DNA of 52,576 nt from Betaproteobacteria bacterium (lineage in GTDB: Bacteria; Pseudomonadota; Gammaproteobacteria; Burkholderiales; Rhodocyclaceae): the NCBI GenBank assembly GCA_009781175.1, contig WQYQ01000025.1, positions 1-52,576 of the forward strand, in the 5' to 3' direction. Positions 1 to 8,037 of the stretch are shown piece after piece; the first letter of the stretch is position 1; the number at the start of each line of letters is the position of its first letter. A program made the position numbers and the translations under genes. The notes beneath the pieces were generated by a model. The model was given only the letters and a program-made list of their open reading frames with translations, had not been told where the DNA came from and did no database searches.

Positions 1-118
1 CCTGGCTGGAGAAGAACCGGCGGCTGTGGAAGAACTGCGAGCGAAAGCTCAACACCAGCTTGCAGTTCATCCATCTGGCATTCTTGGGGTTATTGCTCAG
101 GAGATCGTAAACGGGCTC
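1..118 (+). mobile_element. Right end of an IS5-family-like insertion sequence (partial)
   Basis: The window opens inside an insertion sequence. The transposase C-terminus ends at 110. At 102-118 lies a candidate terminal repeat whose reverse complement, GAGCCCGTTTACGATCT, matches 12 of 17 positions of the ends of the MITE found at 37742-37883. The element boundary at about 118 and the family assignment are inferred; the left end and any target duplication lie outside the window. Confidence 0.6.
3..110 (+). pseudogene. IS5-like transposase, C-terminal 35 residues only
   Basis: An open frame enters from the left edge and ends at TAA 108-110. It carries the pattern WLEKNRRLWKN followed by LNTSLQFIHLAFL, which I recognise as the C-terminus typical of IS5-group DDE transposases. 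Only about 35 residues are visible, so it cannot be said whether the upstream copy is intact. No promoter or start is in the window. The stop lies inside the candidate terminal repeat at 102-118, the usual compact arrangement of insertion sequences. Confidence 0.65.
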
Positions 119-298
119 TAAGACACGGAAAAGGCAAGCGTATCGATTCTGACCATCGTTTTGCCGAGGGCCTTGAGCGCATTGCTTGCGCTACAGGCGA
201 TAACCCGGGAACATAACCGGGAACGCGCGCCGGGTTTCCGGTGCCTCGGCGTGGACAGATTTTTCTAAAATTGTTTGATTGAAGTGAGAGGAAACACG

Positions 299-1510
299 AT
301 GAATGTTGCTTTGACCCGTGCCGATTTCGAGCGCGTCATGGTTCCGAACTACGCGCCGCAGCAATTCATTCCGGTTCGCGGGGCGGGCTCGCGCGTTTGG
401 GATCAGGAAGGGCGCGACTACATCGATTTCGGCGGCGGAATCGCCGTAACCTGTCTTGGGCATGCCCACCCGGCGCTGGTCGCGGCACTGACCGAGCAGG
501 CGGGCAAGCTGTGGCATTTGTCGAATGTGTATACCAATGAACCGGCGCTGAAGCTCGCGGCTCGGCTTGTCGAAAAAACTTTCGCGGAACGCGTGTTCTT
601 CGCCAATTCCGGGGGCGAGGCTAACGAGGCGGCGCTGAAACTCGCGCGCCGCGTGGCGCATGACCGCTTCGGCCCGGAGAAGCACGAGATCATTGCTTGC
701 GAAGGCTCGTTCCACGGGCGCACGTTCTTCACCGTGTCGGTCGGCGGCCAGCCCAAGTATTCGGCGGGTTTCGGCCCTGTGCCGGAGGGCATCACGCATG
801 TGCCGTATAACGATTTGAAAGCGGTTGCGGCGCGGATTTCGCATAAGACGAGCGCCGTGATCGTCGAGCTGGTCATCGGCGAGAGCGGCATCGTGCCCGC
901 CTCGCACGAGTACATTCAGGGCTTGCGCGAGCTGACGCGTACACATAACGCGGCCCTGATTTTCGACGAGGTGCAATCCGGCATCGGCCGCACCGGCAGG
1001 CTCTTCTGCTATGAGCACTATGGTGTCGCGCCGGATATCCTAACGAGCGCCAAGGGACTTGGCGGCGGTTTCCCGATCGGCGCGATGCTCACGACCGCCG
1101 AGTGGGCGCAGCACTTTTCGGTTGGCACGCATGGCTCGACCTATGGCGGCAACCCGCTTGGCTGTGCGGTCGGGAATGCGGTGCTCGATATTGTCGATAC
1201 GCCCGAGGTGCTTGCCGGCGTGCTTTCGCGTGCCGATGCGATGGCCGCGAAGCTCAACGCAATCGGTGAGAAAAGCGGTGCCTTCTCCGAACTGCGCTAT
1301 CGCGGGCTTTGGTTCGGCTGGCAACTCAAGCCCGAATTTGCCGGCCGCGCGGGCGAAGTGCTGGCGGCGGCTGCGCGGGAGGGCGTGATGGTCTTGCTGG
1401 CCGGGCCGGATATCGTGCGCATGGCGCCGTCGCTGATCATTACCCACGATGAAATGATGGAGGGTTTGGTGCGGCTGGAGCGCGCGGTGCTGTCCTTGTT
1501 CAAGGGCTGA
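299..1510 (+). CDS. astC: Succinylornithine transaminase (AstC), acetylornithine aminotransferase family
   Basis: A PLP-dependent class III aminotransferase of 403 residues. In the AST pathway it converts N2-succinylornithine plus 2-oxoglutarate to succinylglutamate semialdehyde plus glutamate in the cytoplasm. Visible motifs are the cofactor-binding ANSGGEANEAALKLAR, FDEVQSGIGRTG, and the PLP-lysine segment SAKGLGGGFPIGAM. Sequence alone does not separate AstC from biosynthetic ArgD, but astA and astB follow directly, which supports the catabolic role. ATG 299 is preferred over the in-frame TTG 275 because AGAGGA precedes it. Eleven bases separate its stop from astA. A weak sigma-54-like sequence (TTGC core near 184-187) lies upstream, too degenerate to call. 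astD and astE are not in the window. Confidence 0.9.
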   Translation: MNVALTRADFERVMVPNYAPQQFIPVRGAGSRVWDQEGRDYIDFGGGIAVTCLGHAHPALVAALTEQAGKLWHLSNVYTNEPALKLAARLVEKTFAERVFFANSGGEANEAALKLARRVAHDRFGPEKHEIIACEGSFHGRTFFTVSVGGQPKYSAGFGPVPEGITHVPYNDLKAVAARISHKTSAVIVELVIGESGIVPASHEYIQGLRELTRTHNAALIFDEVQSGIGRTGRLFCYEHYGVAPDILTSAKGLGGGFPIGAMLTTAEWAQHFSVGTHGSTYGGNPLGCAVGNAVLDIVDTPEVLAGVLSRADAMAAKLNAIGEKSGAFSELRYRGLWFGWQLKPEFAGRAGEVLAAAAREGVMVLLAGPDIVRMAPSLIITHDEMMEGLVRLERAVLSLFKG

Positions 1511-1521
1511 GCGTTACGCGG

Positions 1522-2538
1522 ATGCTGATCCGACCGATCGCCGCGAGCGATTTGCCCGCTTTGATCGAACTCGCCCGCAGTGCCGGCGTCGGGGTGACGA
1601 CACTCCCGCCGGATGAGGGGCGGCTGGTGCGGCGCATCGAAATTTCGCAGCGCTCTTTCTCCGGCGAACTGGCGCCTGCCCACGCGAATTATCTGTTCGT
1701 GCTTGAAGACGAAACGCAGCGGCGTCTGGCCGGCACAAGCGGCATCGTGTCCGCCGTCGGCCTCGATGAGCCCTGGTACAACTACCGTGTCGGCGCCGCC
1801 GTTCATTCTTCGCGCGAAATCGGCGTCTATCGTCAATTGCAGACTTTGTTCTTGACGAATGATTTAACCGGCAGCAGCGAGCTGTGTTCGCTCTTCCTCG
1901 ATCCCGCCTATCGCCGCGACGGCAATGGCGCGTTGCTTGCGAAGTCGCGTTTCCTGTTCCTCGCCGAATTCCGGCAGCGTTTCGCGCAAAACGTCATCGC
2001 CGAATTGCGTGGCGTGTCCGATGCGCGGGGGCGTTCCCCTTTTTGGGAGAGCCTGGGCCGGCATTTTTTCCAGATGGATTTTTCGCGTGCCGACTACCTT
2101 TCCGGCGTGGGCAACAAGAGTTTTATCGCCGAACTGATGCCGCAGCATCCGGTCTACTCGGTGTTTCTGTCGCAAGAGGCGCAGGCAGCGATCGGCGAAG
2201 TGCACCCCGCAACCCGCCCGGCGCGCGCGATGCTCGAAGCCGAGGGTTTTCGCTATCAGGGCTATATCGACATCTTCGACGCCGGCCCGGCCGTCGCGAG
2301 CCCACTCGAAGCGATTCGCTGCGTGCGCGAGAGCATCGTCGCCGAGGCGTGTGCCGGAAATATCGAGCAGGCATCGCGCTGGCTGGTTGTGAATCGGTCG
2401 GAACAGAATTTCCGCGCAGTGCTTGCGTCCGCAACGCTCAATGAGGGGCGCTTGATGCTGCATGGCGAAGCCTTGCGGCGGCTCAATATCGGCGTCGGCG
2501 ATAGCGTGCGGGCGGTTAGGTTGAGCCACCGGGCTTGA
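1522..2538 (+). CDS. astA: Arginine N-succinyltransferase (AstA)
   Basis: First enzyme of the AST pathway: transfers succinyl from succinyl-CoA to the alpha-amino group of arginine. At 338 residues it has the family's usual length, with an N-terminal [13 protein letters not shown] acyltransferase-like start and the family segments [12 protein letters not shown] and [21 protein letters not shown]. These [10 protein letters not shown] and [10 protein letters not shown] motifs are characteristic of AstA. It is the middle gene of an astC-astA-astB run, 11 bases after astC and 4 bases before astB, so almost certainly cotranscribed. There is one astA copy rather than the duplicated aruF/aruG pair of Pseudomonas. 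Confidence 0.95.
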   Translation: MLIRPIAASDLPALIELARSAGVGVTTLPPDEGRLVRRIEISQRSFSGELAPAHANYLFVLEDETQRRLAGTSGIVSAVGLDEPWYNYRVGAAVHSSREIGVYRQLQTLFLTNDLTGSSELCSLFLDPAYRRDGNGALLAKSRFLFLAEFRQRFAQNVIAELRGVSDARGRSPFWESLGRHFFQMDFSRADYLSGVGNKSFIAELMPQHPVYSVFLSQEAQAAIGEVHPATRPARAMLEAEGFRYQGYIDIFDAGPAVASPLEAIRCVRESIVAEACAGNIEQASRWLVVNRSEQNFRAVLASATLNEGRLMLHGEALRRLNIGVGDSVRAVRLSHRA

Positions 2539-2542
2539 GCTT

Positions 2543-3880
2543 GTGAGCACATTCGAGGCGAATTTCGATGGTCTGGTCGGTCCGACCCACAACTACGGCG
2601 GACTTTCCCGCGGCAATGTCGCCTCGCTCGCGCATGACGGCGCGGCGTCGAATCCGAAACAGGCGGCGCTGCAAGGGTTGGCGAAAATGAAAGCGCTGGC
2701 CGAGCGCGGCTTTCGCCAAGGGGTATTGCCGCCGCAGGAGCGCCCGGATATCGCGGCTCTGCGGCGGCTGGGTTTTTCGGGCGCCGATTCCGATGTGCTG
2801 CGGGCGGCGGCGCGCAGCACCCCGCAACTGCTGCCGCAAGTCGGTTCGGCTTCCTGCATGTGGGCCGCGAACGCGGCGACGGTGAGCCCTTCGGCCGATA
2901 CCCGCGATGGCCGGGTGCATTTCACGCCGGCGAATCTGAATAGCAAGTTTCACCGTTCGATCGAGCACCCAACGACGGCGCGCATTTTGCAGGCGATTTT
3001 CCCGGCGGGACGCCATTTTGCGCATCATACGGCCTTGCCGGATTGCGCCCTGTTTGGCGACGAGGGCGGGGCCAATCACACGCGCCTGTGTGCGGAGTAC
3101 GACGCGGCGGGCGTCGAGCTTTTCGTTTACGGCCGCGCAATGTCCGGCAACGGGCCGGCGCCGCACCGCTTTCCGGCGCGTCAAACACGCGAGGCGAGCG
3201 AAGCGGTGGCCCGCCTACATGGCTTGGCGTCGGGGCGGACCGTCTTCGCGCTGCAAAATCCCACCGCCATCGATGCCGGAGTGTTTCATAACGATGTGAT
3301 CGCCGTCGGCAACCGCAACGTCTTGTTTTTCCACGCGCAGGCGTTTCACGACAAGGCCGACGTGCTGGCTGCCTGCGCGCGGGCCTTGTGCGATACGCCG
3401 CTGGTGGCGATCGAAGTCCCCGAGGCGACGCTGAGCTTGCAGGATGCCGTCGCCAGCTATCTTTTCAACAGCCAGCTCTTGAGCCGCGCCGATGGAAAGA
3501 TGCTGCTCGTCGTGCCGGAAGAATGCCGGCGCAACGCAAAGGTCGCGTCTTATCTCGACGGTTTGCTGCTTTCCGGCGGCCCGATTGCGGAAGTGCTGGC
3601 GTTCGATTTGAAGCAGTCGATGCAGAACGGCGGCGGGCCGGCCTGTCTGCGTTTGCGCGTCGTTCTCAACGATCTCGAAGCGGCGGCTGTGACGCCGGGA
3701 GTGTGGCTGAGTGAAACGCTCTATCCGCGTCTGACGGCCTGGGTCGAGCGCCATTACCGCGACCGGTTGACCGAGGCCGACCTGGCCGATCCGCAGCTCT
3801 TGCTCGAAAGCCGCACGGCACTCGATGAACTGACGCGCATTTTGGGCGTCGGCGCGGTTTATCCGTTTCAGCTTGCGTAA
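2543..3880 (+). CDS. astB: N-succinylarginine dihydrolase (AstB)
   Basis: Second AST enzyme: hydrolyses N2-succinylarginine to succinylornithine, CO2 and two ammonia molecules. The 445 residues match the usual length of about 447. It begins [19 protein letters not shown], the strongly conserved AstB N-terminus, and holds [26 protein letters not shown] and HNDVIAVGN, which belong to the amidinotransferase-type catalytic fold. Start is GTG 2543, four bases after the astA stop, suggesting translational coupling. Ten bases after its TAA begins a fragment of the palindromic repeat family (3891-3919), which may form the 3' hairpin of the transcript. Confidence 0.95.
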   Translation: MSTFEANFDGLVGPTHNYGGLSRGNVASLAHDGAASNPKQAALQGLAKMKALAERGFRQGVLPPQERPDIAALRRLGFSGADSDVLRAAARSTPQLLPQVGSASCMWAANAATVSPSADTRDGRVHFTPANLNSKFHRSIEHPTTARILQAIFPAGRHFAHHTALPDCALFGDEGGANHTRLCAEYDAAGVELFVYGRAMSGNGPAPHRFPARQTREASEAVARLHGLASGRTVFALQNPTAIDAGVFHNDVIAVGNRNVLFFHAQAFHDKADVLAACARALCDTPLVAIEVPEATLSLQDAVASYLFNSQLLSRADGKMLLVVPEECRRNAKVASYLDGLLLSGGPIAEVLAFDLKQSMQNGGGPACLRLRVVLNDLEAAAVTPGVWLSETLYPRLTAWVERHYRDRLTEADLADPQLLLESRTALDELTRILGVGAVYPFQLA

Positions 3881-3890
3881 TGTTTTGGCG

Positions 3891-3919
3891 GTGAATCACT
3901 CCAAGTTGAAGCTTGGGCT
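3891..3919 (-). repeat. Partial copy (terminal hairpin) of the 122-bp palindromic repeat family
   Basis: GTGAATCACTCC followed by a hairpin (CCAAGTTGAAGCTTGG) corresponds to the terminal 30 bases of the family seen in full at 5785-5906, 42488-42608 and 48959-49080. It lies 10 bases past the astB stop, with the GTGA end facing the gene, the same placement seen after murB and gltX. Confidence 0.6.
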
Positions 3920-3961
3920 TATGCTTTGCCCTGGCGTTCAATGCAATGTCGTGGCGGTCTT

Positions 3962-5650
3962 ATGCGCTTAAGCGGAATCCTGATCGAAAATTTTCGCGGT
4001 ATTCGCCGGCTTCAATTCGAGCTGGAGCCGACAACTTTATTGATCGGCGAAAACGAAGTCGGCAAAAGCGCCGTGCTCGGCGCGCTGAAACTTTTGCTCG
4101 GTGCCTGGCCCGCCGGCGTTCCTCCGCTGCGGGCGAGCGACCATCACCAGCCTATTGTCGGGGAGGCGCGTGGCGCTTTGCGGGTCGAGCTGTTGTGCGC
4201 CGAAGCGTACATCGACGAATGGTCGGAGCCGGGGAATGCCGTGTTGGCCGCGGCGAGCGGCATGATGCCCGATGGGCTGCGCGGTTTCGCGCTTGGCTTC
4301 GCCGCCCCGCACGGGAGCCAACACGGTCAGTGGCATGTGCGCCCGTACCGGCAGAATGAGCGCGAAGCGCCCAGGCCGCTGATCGAACTGGTGCGCCAGC
4401 GCTGCCCGCTGTTGCGCATCGATAGCGGCGATCTCGAAGGGCTCGGCGAAGCGATCGAGCCGACCGGCCGGGACCGTCTGCGGGCGGCCGCCGGCCGTTA
4501 CTGGACACGCGTCGCGAATGGTGAAACCGATGAGCATCGGGTCGAAGATCCGCTTGAGCAGGCCGGGCTCGATCATGCGGCCTACATTCTGCGGCGCTGC
4601 CTGCCACATTTCGCGGCGGATGCGACGACGGCCGATGCGCGGATCGCCGAAGCGCTGGGGCATGGCGATCCGCCGCTGTCGCCGGCCGGGAGCGCCGCGC
4701 GCAAACTTGCGATACTGATGGTCGCGGCCGCTTTGTCGCCCGACGGCGGGAGCGCCGGGCTGCAACCGGGCACCGAGCCGGTCCTATTGATCGAAGACCC
4801 CGAATCGCATTTGCACCCCATAACTTTGGCGGCGTTGTGGAGCTTGCTCGAAGCGATCCGGCTGCAAAAACTGGTGACGACGCAATCGGGCAGCCTACTC
4901 GCGGCGGCGCCGTTGGCGGCGCTCAGGCGTCTGGTGCGCTACCGCGGCGAAGTGCGCGCGTTCCGGGTGCGCACCGAACGCTTTCAAATGGAAGAACTGC
5001 GCAAGTTCAGTTACCACTTGCGCGTGCGCAACGGCATTGCGACGTTCGCGCGCGTTTGGCTGCTCGTCGAAGGCGAAACCGAATTCTGGGCTTTGCCCGA
5101 ACTGGCGCACATTTTGGGTTACGACTTCGCGCAGGAAGGCATCGCGTGTGTCGAGTTCGCCCAATGCGGTCTGCCGCCCTTGATCAAAATGGCCAATGAA
5201 CTCGGCATTCAGTGGCATGTGCTGGCCGACGGCGATCGGGCGGGGCATGCGTATGCGCAATCGGCGCGTGCGCGTCTGGCCGATGACCGTATCGAGGAAC
5301 GCTTGACGCTGCTGCGCGAGCAGGACATCGAACACTGTTTTTGGGAAGCCGGTTTTGCGCGGGTTTATCAAAGCGAAGCCGGGCTCATGCCCAAAACCGA
5401 GTTCAAACCGCATCGCGTCATTGCGCGGGCGATCCGGCGGCGTAGCAAACCCTATCTGGCTTTCGCGGTGCTGGCCAGCGTGGCCGAACAAGGGCCGGCG
5501 AGCGTGCCGCGAGCGCTGGCCGGGATGATCGAAACATGCGTCCGGCTCGCGCGCGAAGCGCCAAAACGTGCGCTGGAACAAACTCTCGCGAATGATTCCG
5601 ATCCGGGCTTGATCGCGCCGAAGCGGCGGCGTAGCGTCACCAAAGCATAG
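3962..5650 (+). CDS. OLD-family ATP-dependent endonuclease, YbjD-like (AAA ATPase plus TOPRIM)
   Basis: 562 residues from ATG 3962; an upstream in-frame TTG at 3926 lies just past the repeat and is less likely. The N-terminal SMC/RecF-like ATPase has NFRGI, Walker A GENEVGKSAVL (about residues 27-37) and the Walker B/signature LLIEDPESHLHP. The C-terminal TOPRIM nuclease domain shows LLVEGETEFWALPE and VLADGDRAGHAYA, holding the metal-binding Glu and Asp residues. The order and the phrase EGIACVEFAQ match E. coli YbjD as I recall it (DUF2813 group, about 550 residues). OLD nucleases cut DNA and some act in phage defence; the role here is unknown. An MBL-fold nuclease-like gene follows after 19 bases on the same strand. 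Confidence 0.85.
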   Translation: MRLSGILIENFRGIRRLQFELEPTTLLIGENEVGKSAVLGALKLLLGAWPAGVPPLRASDHHQPIVGEARGALRVELLCAEAYIDEWSEPGNAVLAAASGMMPDGLRGFALGFAAPHGSQHGQWHVRPYRQNEREAPRPLIELVRQRCPLLRIDSGDLEGLGEAIEPTGRDRLRAAAGRYWTRVANGETDEHRVEDPLEQAGLDHAAYILRRCLPHFAADATTADARIAEALGHGDPPLSPAGSAARKLAILMVAAALSPDGGSAGLQPGTEPVLLIEDPESHLHPITLAALWSLLEAIRLQKLVTTQSGSLLAAAPLAALRRLVRYRGEVRAFRVRTERFQMEELRKFSYHLRVRNGIATFARVWLLVEGETEFWALPELAHILGYDFAQEGIACVEFAQCGLPPLIKMANELGIQWHVLADGDRAGHAYAQSARARLADDRIEERLTLLREQDIEHCFWEAGFARVYQSEAGLMPKTEFKPHRVIARAIRRRSKPYLAFAVLASVAEQGPASVPRALAGMIETCVRLAREAPKRALEQTLANDSDPGLIAPKRRRSVTKA

Positions 5651-5669
5651 CGTTCTGCCTGAGGGTGCG

Positions 5670-7184
5670 ATGATCAAGCTCGGATTCTGCGGTGCAGTTG
5701 GTGAAGTCACGGGGTCCGGCTATTGGCTCGAAACGCCGCGGGCGAATCTCCTGATCGATTTTGGCCTGTTCCAGGGCGGACGCGACGACGAGTCGAGCGC
5801 AAGTCTCGCCATGCATGGCGAGCCTAGCGAGACAGGCATTTCTGGCGCCAAAGGCGCCTCCGATTGGTGGCGAGGCGGCCCCAAGCTTCAGCTTGGGGCG
5901 ACTCACAGCGAAGGTCGCAACCGGGTGATTGCGCCGGTCCAGCCACGCGCCTTGGCCGCAACGGTGCTGACGCATGCGCACCTCGATCATTCGGGCCGCT
6001 TGCCTTTGCTTGCCGCGCATGGCGCGCGTGCGCCGGTTTTCGCCACACCGGCGACGATCGATCTCGCGGAAATCCTGATGCTCGATTCGGCGCGCATCGC
6101 CGAAGAAGACACGACGCGCGCCAACCGCCGCCTGCGCCGCGCGGGACGCCGCGAGTTGACGCCGCTATATACGGTCGAAGATGTCACCCGCGTGGTGCGC
6201 CGCTTTGCCCCGCTGCCCTATGACGAAGTGCGGCAGATCGCGCCCGGCGTGACGCTGCGCTTTTTCGAGGCCGGGCACATTCTCGGCTCGGCATCGATCG
6301 AACTGCGCATCGAACGCGAGGGCGATAAACCGTTCGTGCTGGTTTTTTCCGGCGATCTGGGCGGGCGGGACGCGCCGATTCTGCGCGACCCCGAAACGCC
6401 GCCGCACGCCGACGCCGTAGTGCTCGAATCGACCTATGGCGATCGCAGGCGGCCCGCGCGCGCCGATGCGCAGGCCGCCTTGCAGGCCCTGATCCGCCGC
6501 GCGATTGCCGAACAGCGCCGCATGATCGTGCCCGCTTTTGCCGTTGGGCGCACTCAGTTGCTGCTCTACGAACTGGCGCATGCCTTCCGCGAAGGCATTC
6601 TGACGCCGTTCCCGATTTATCTGGATAGCCCGATGGCCACGCGCGCCAGTGCGATCTATGCGCGCCATGCCGAACTGTACGACAGGGAAGCGCGCGCGCT
6701 GGGCTGGCACGGGCAGGTGCCGGACACCTTGCGTATTGTGGGCAGCGCGGCCGAATCCCGCGAACTCAACGACAACCAGGATTTCTGTATGATTTTGAGC
6801 GCCTCGGGCATGTGCGAAGGCGGGCGGGTGCTACACCATTTGCGGCACAACCTGTGGCGCGAGAACGTGATGGTGATTCTGCCCGGCTATATGGCGCCGG
6901 GGACTTTGGGGCGCCAGCTCGTCGAAGGCGCGCGCGAGGTCGAAATTTTCGGCGAGCCGATCGCTGTGCGGGCGGAGATCGTTCCGCTCGAAGGCTTTTC
7001 CGCGCATGCGGATCAGCAAGAGTTGCTGGATTGGCTCGCACCGCTCGCCGCGCAACAGCCGCGCGTGATTCTGACGCATGGCGAAGACCCCGCGCGCGAG
7101 GCTTTGGCCGCGTGCATACAAGAGCGTTTCGGCCTCGCGCCGGAGCGTCCCCAGAGCGGGGAATCCTTGATTCTCGACGCATAG
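5670..7184 (+). CDS. MBL-fold metallo-hydrolase with beta-CASP/RNA-specificity domain (RNase-like), carrying an in-frame repeat insertion
   Basis: 504 residues, longer than the roughly 450-460 usual for this family. The metallo-beta-lactamase domain has LGF/GAVGEVTGS at the N-terminus, HAHLDHSG (zinc ligands), EAGHILGSASIEL, FSGDLGG and LESTYGDR. The beta-CASP part has PAFAVGRTQLLLYEL, YLDSPMA, and ILSASGMCEGGRVLHHLRHNL. The C-terminus has GFSAHADQ and ILTHGED. This pattern belongs to CPSF73/RNase J-related RNA-cleaving proteins. Residues about 39-79 differ from the family and are encoded by a palindromic repeat at 5785-5906, lying between GLFQGGRD and the HAHLDH motif, without breaking the frame. 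ATG 5670 has GAGGG upstream. Probably cotranscribed with the OLD nuclease gene. Confidence 0.9.
   Translation: MIKLGFCGAVGEVTGSGYWLETPRANLLIDFGLFQGGRDDESSASLAMHGEPSETGISGAKGASDWWRGGPKLQLGATHSEGRNRVIAPVQPRALAATVLTHAHLDHSGRLPLLAAHGARAPVFATPATIDLAEILMLDSARIAEEDTTRANRRLRRAGRRELTPLYTVEDVTRVVRRFAPLPYDEVRQIAPGVTLRFFEAGHILGSASIELRIEREGDKPFVLVFSGDLGGRDAPILRDPETPPHADAVVLESTYGDRRRPARADAQAALQALIRRAIAEQRRMIVPAFAVGRTQLLLYELAHAFREGILTPFPIYLDSPMATRASAIYARHAELYDREARALGWHGQVPDTLRIVGSAAESRELNDNQDFCMILSASGMCEGGRVLHHLRHNLWRENVMVILPGYMAPGTLGRQLVEGAREVEIFGEPIAVRAEIVPLEGFSAHADQQELLDWLAPLAAQQPRVILTHGEDPAREALAACIQERFGLAPERPQSGESLILDA
5785..5906 (+). repeat. Full copy of the 122-bp palindromic repeat, inside a coding sequence
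   Basis: Three stem-loops in order: CTCGCCATGCATGGCGAG, GGCGCCAAAGGCGCC and CCCCAAGCTTCAGCTTGGGG, then CGACTCAC. The same order and end are found at 42488-42608 and, inverted, at 48959-49080. The first 20 bases match those of the 42487 copy at 17 of 20 positions. The element is translated as about 40 residues of the MBL-fold protein with no stop codon in that frame. Confidence 0.85.
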
Positions 7185-7520
7185 TCAGGGGGCGAGCGGA
7201 TGCTCGTTCAAGTATTGGCGCAAAGCAGCATTCACGCGAGTCTGCCAACCCTTGCCAGTGGACTTGAAGGCATCCAGTAGATCGGCATCAAGCCGGATAG
7301 CGGTGAATACCTTGGTCTCGTCGGCCTTCGGACGGCCGCGGGGGCGCTTGGCGACCAGCGCAGCATACATTTCGGGCGGAAGCACTGCGCTTGCTGGCTT
7401 TGCCTTTGCAAAATCATCCGCCGTCCATTCATGGCTGTCAGGGTCAGCCGCAATGCCAGCATTGATCGCTGCGTCCTCGTCCGGCGTTGGGTAGATCGTT
7501 CCAGGTTTAAGTTTCGGCAT
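7185..7520 (-). CDS. brnA: BrnA-family antitoxin (CopG-like DNA-binding C-terminus)
   Basis: 111 residues. The C-terminal part AIRLDADLLDAFKSTGKGWQ followed by RVNAALRQYL is the typical BrnA ribbon-helix-helix segment, which binds DNA and represses its own operon; the N-terminal half (DEDAAINAGI, DFAKAKPA) binds the toxin. Its start overlaps the end of the upstream brnT gene by 14 bases, the standard toxin-first order of the BrnTA type II system. It is convergent with the MBL-fold gene, whose stop abuts it at 7184. Together the pair forms an accessory insertion between the nuclease genes and the lipoprotein genes. Confidence 0.88.
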   Translation of the reverse strand: MPKLKPGTIYPTPDEDAAINAGIAADPDSHEWTADDFAKAKPASAVLPPEMYAALVAKRPRGRPKADETKVFTAIRLDADLLDAFKSTGKGWQTRVNAALRQYLNEHPLAP

Positions 7521-7773
7521 AACGGTTCACCTCTCTTGCGTTTGCCTTGCGCAGACTGATAACGCGGACGGCATCATTACGCAGGCAATAAACCATCACA
7601 TGCAGGCGCTCGCTAATGTAGCCGGTGGCTTCGAATCGCTGTTCGGCATACTGCTTGCGCGTGTCCTCACGAACCACCGCGGTTTCCCACTCGAAGCCGT
7701 CAACCTCGGCTAGCGACAAACCATGCTTGTCGAGCTTGCTTTCGTCTTTGGTAGGATCGAATTCGTAGTTCAC
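7507..7773 (-). CDS. brnT: BrnT-family ribonuclease toxin
   Basis: 88 residues from GTG 7773 (NYEFDPTKDESKLDKHGLSL). The family's core motifs are visible: FDPTKDESKLDKHGLSLAEV, then R-rich strands ERLHVMVYCLRNDAVRVISLRKANAREVNRY. BrnT folds like RelE and cleaves RNA; BrnA neutralises it. The longer open frame reaching 7881 would add an AT-rich, hydrophobic leader that overlaps the probable operator repeats, so it is unlikely to be translated. Expression is probably autoregulated by BrnA through the repeats at 7783-7831. Confidence 0.85.
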   Translation of the reverse strand: MNYEFDPTKDESKLDKHGLSLAEVDGFEWETAVVREDTRKQYAEQRFEATGYISERLHVMVYCLRNDAVRVISLRKANAREVNRYAET

Positions 7774-7782
7774 AATAATTAT

Positions 7783-7831
7783 TGTATAAACAATAAAAAA
7801 GCACGTCAAATATTTTTGTATAAACAATAAA
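7783..7831. promoter_or_regulatory. Probable BrnA operator: duplicated TTGTATAAACAA palindromes
   Basis: Two identical 14-base copies of TGTATAAACAATAA occur at 7783-7796 and 7818-7831, 35 bases apart. Each contains the inverted repeat TTGT-ATAA-ACAA. They lie directly upstream of the brnT GTG in an AT-rich stretch, where a self-repressing antitoxin would bind. No experimental support is visible; the operator role is inferred from position and symmetry. Confidence 0.6.
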
Positions 7832-7862
7832 TAATGGAATTCGCTTTTTTGGAGGGGGTAGC

Positions 7863-7893
7863 GCCTCAGTTTCAAATTCAAACTGAGGCGCCG
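7863..7893. terminator. Strong inverted repeat between the brnT promoter and the small membrane gene
   Basis: GCGCCTCAGTTT, a 7-base loop, then AAACTGAGGCGC form a perfect 12-bp stem. It lies about 35 bases past the stop of the 36-residue gene on the minus strand, where a terminator would be expected. Neither strand has a clear T-tract after the stem, so termination is a guess from location. Confidence 0.5.
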
Positions 7894-7926
7894 TTAGTGG
7901 AATAAAGCGGTTTGTGAGGCGGCGCG

Positions 7927-8037
7927 TTAGGAGATAAAGCTCGTCGGAGCAAACACGAATACCGCCATCGCAATGACGACGACAGGCAGCGCGACGATCA
8001 ATACCTTCTTGTTCAGGCGCAGAAGGCTTCTACTCAT
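7927..8037 (-). CDS. 36-residue single-pass membrane protein
   Basis: A short ORF starting at ATG 8037 and ending TAA 7927. After a basic start (MSRSLLRLNKK) comes a hydrophobic segment VLIVALPVVVIAMAVFVFAP long enough to cross the membrane once, then a short tail ending SFIS. Its ATG overlaps the stop codon of the upstream lipoprotein gene as ATGA, the arrangement that supports coupled translation. I do not recognise a family. It could be an accessory subunit or anchor of the lipoprotein, or a small stand-alone membrane peptide. Confidence 0.55.
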   Translation of the reverse strand: MSRSLLRLNKKVLIVALPVVVIAMAVFVFAPTSFIS

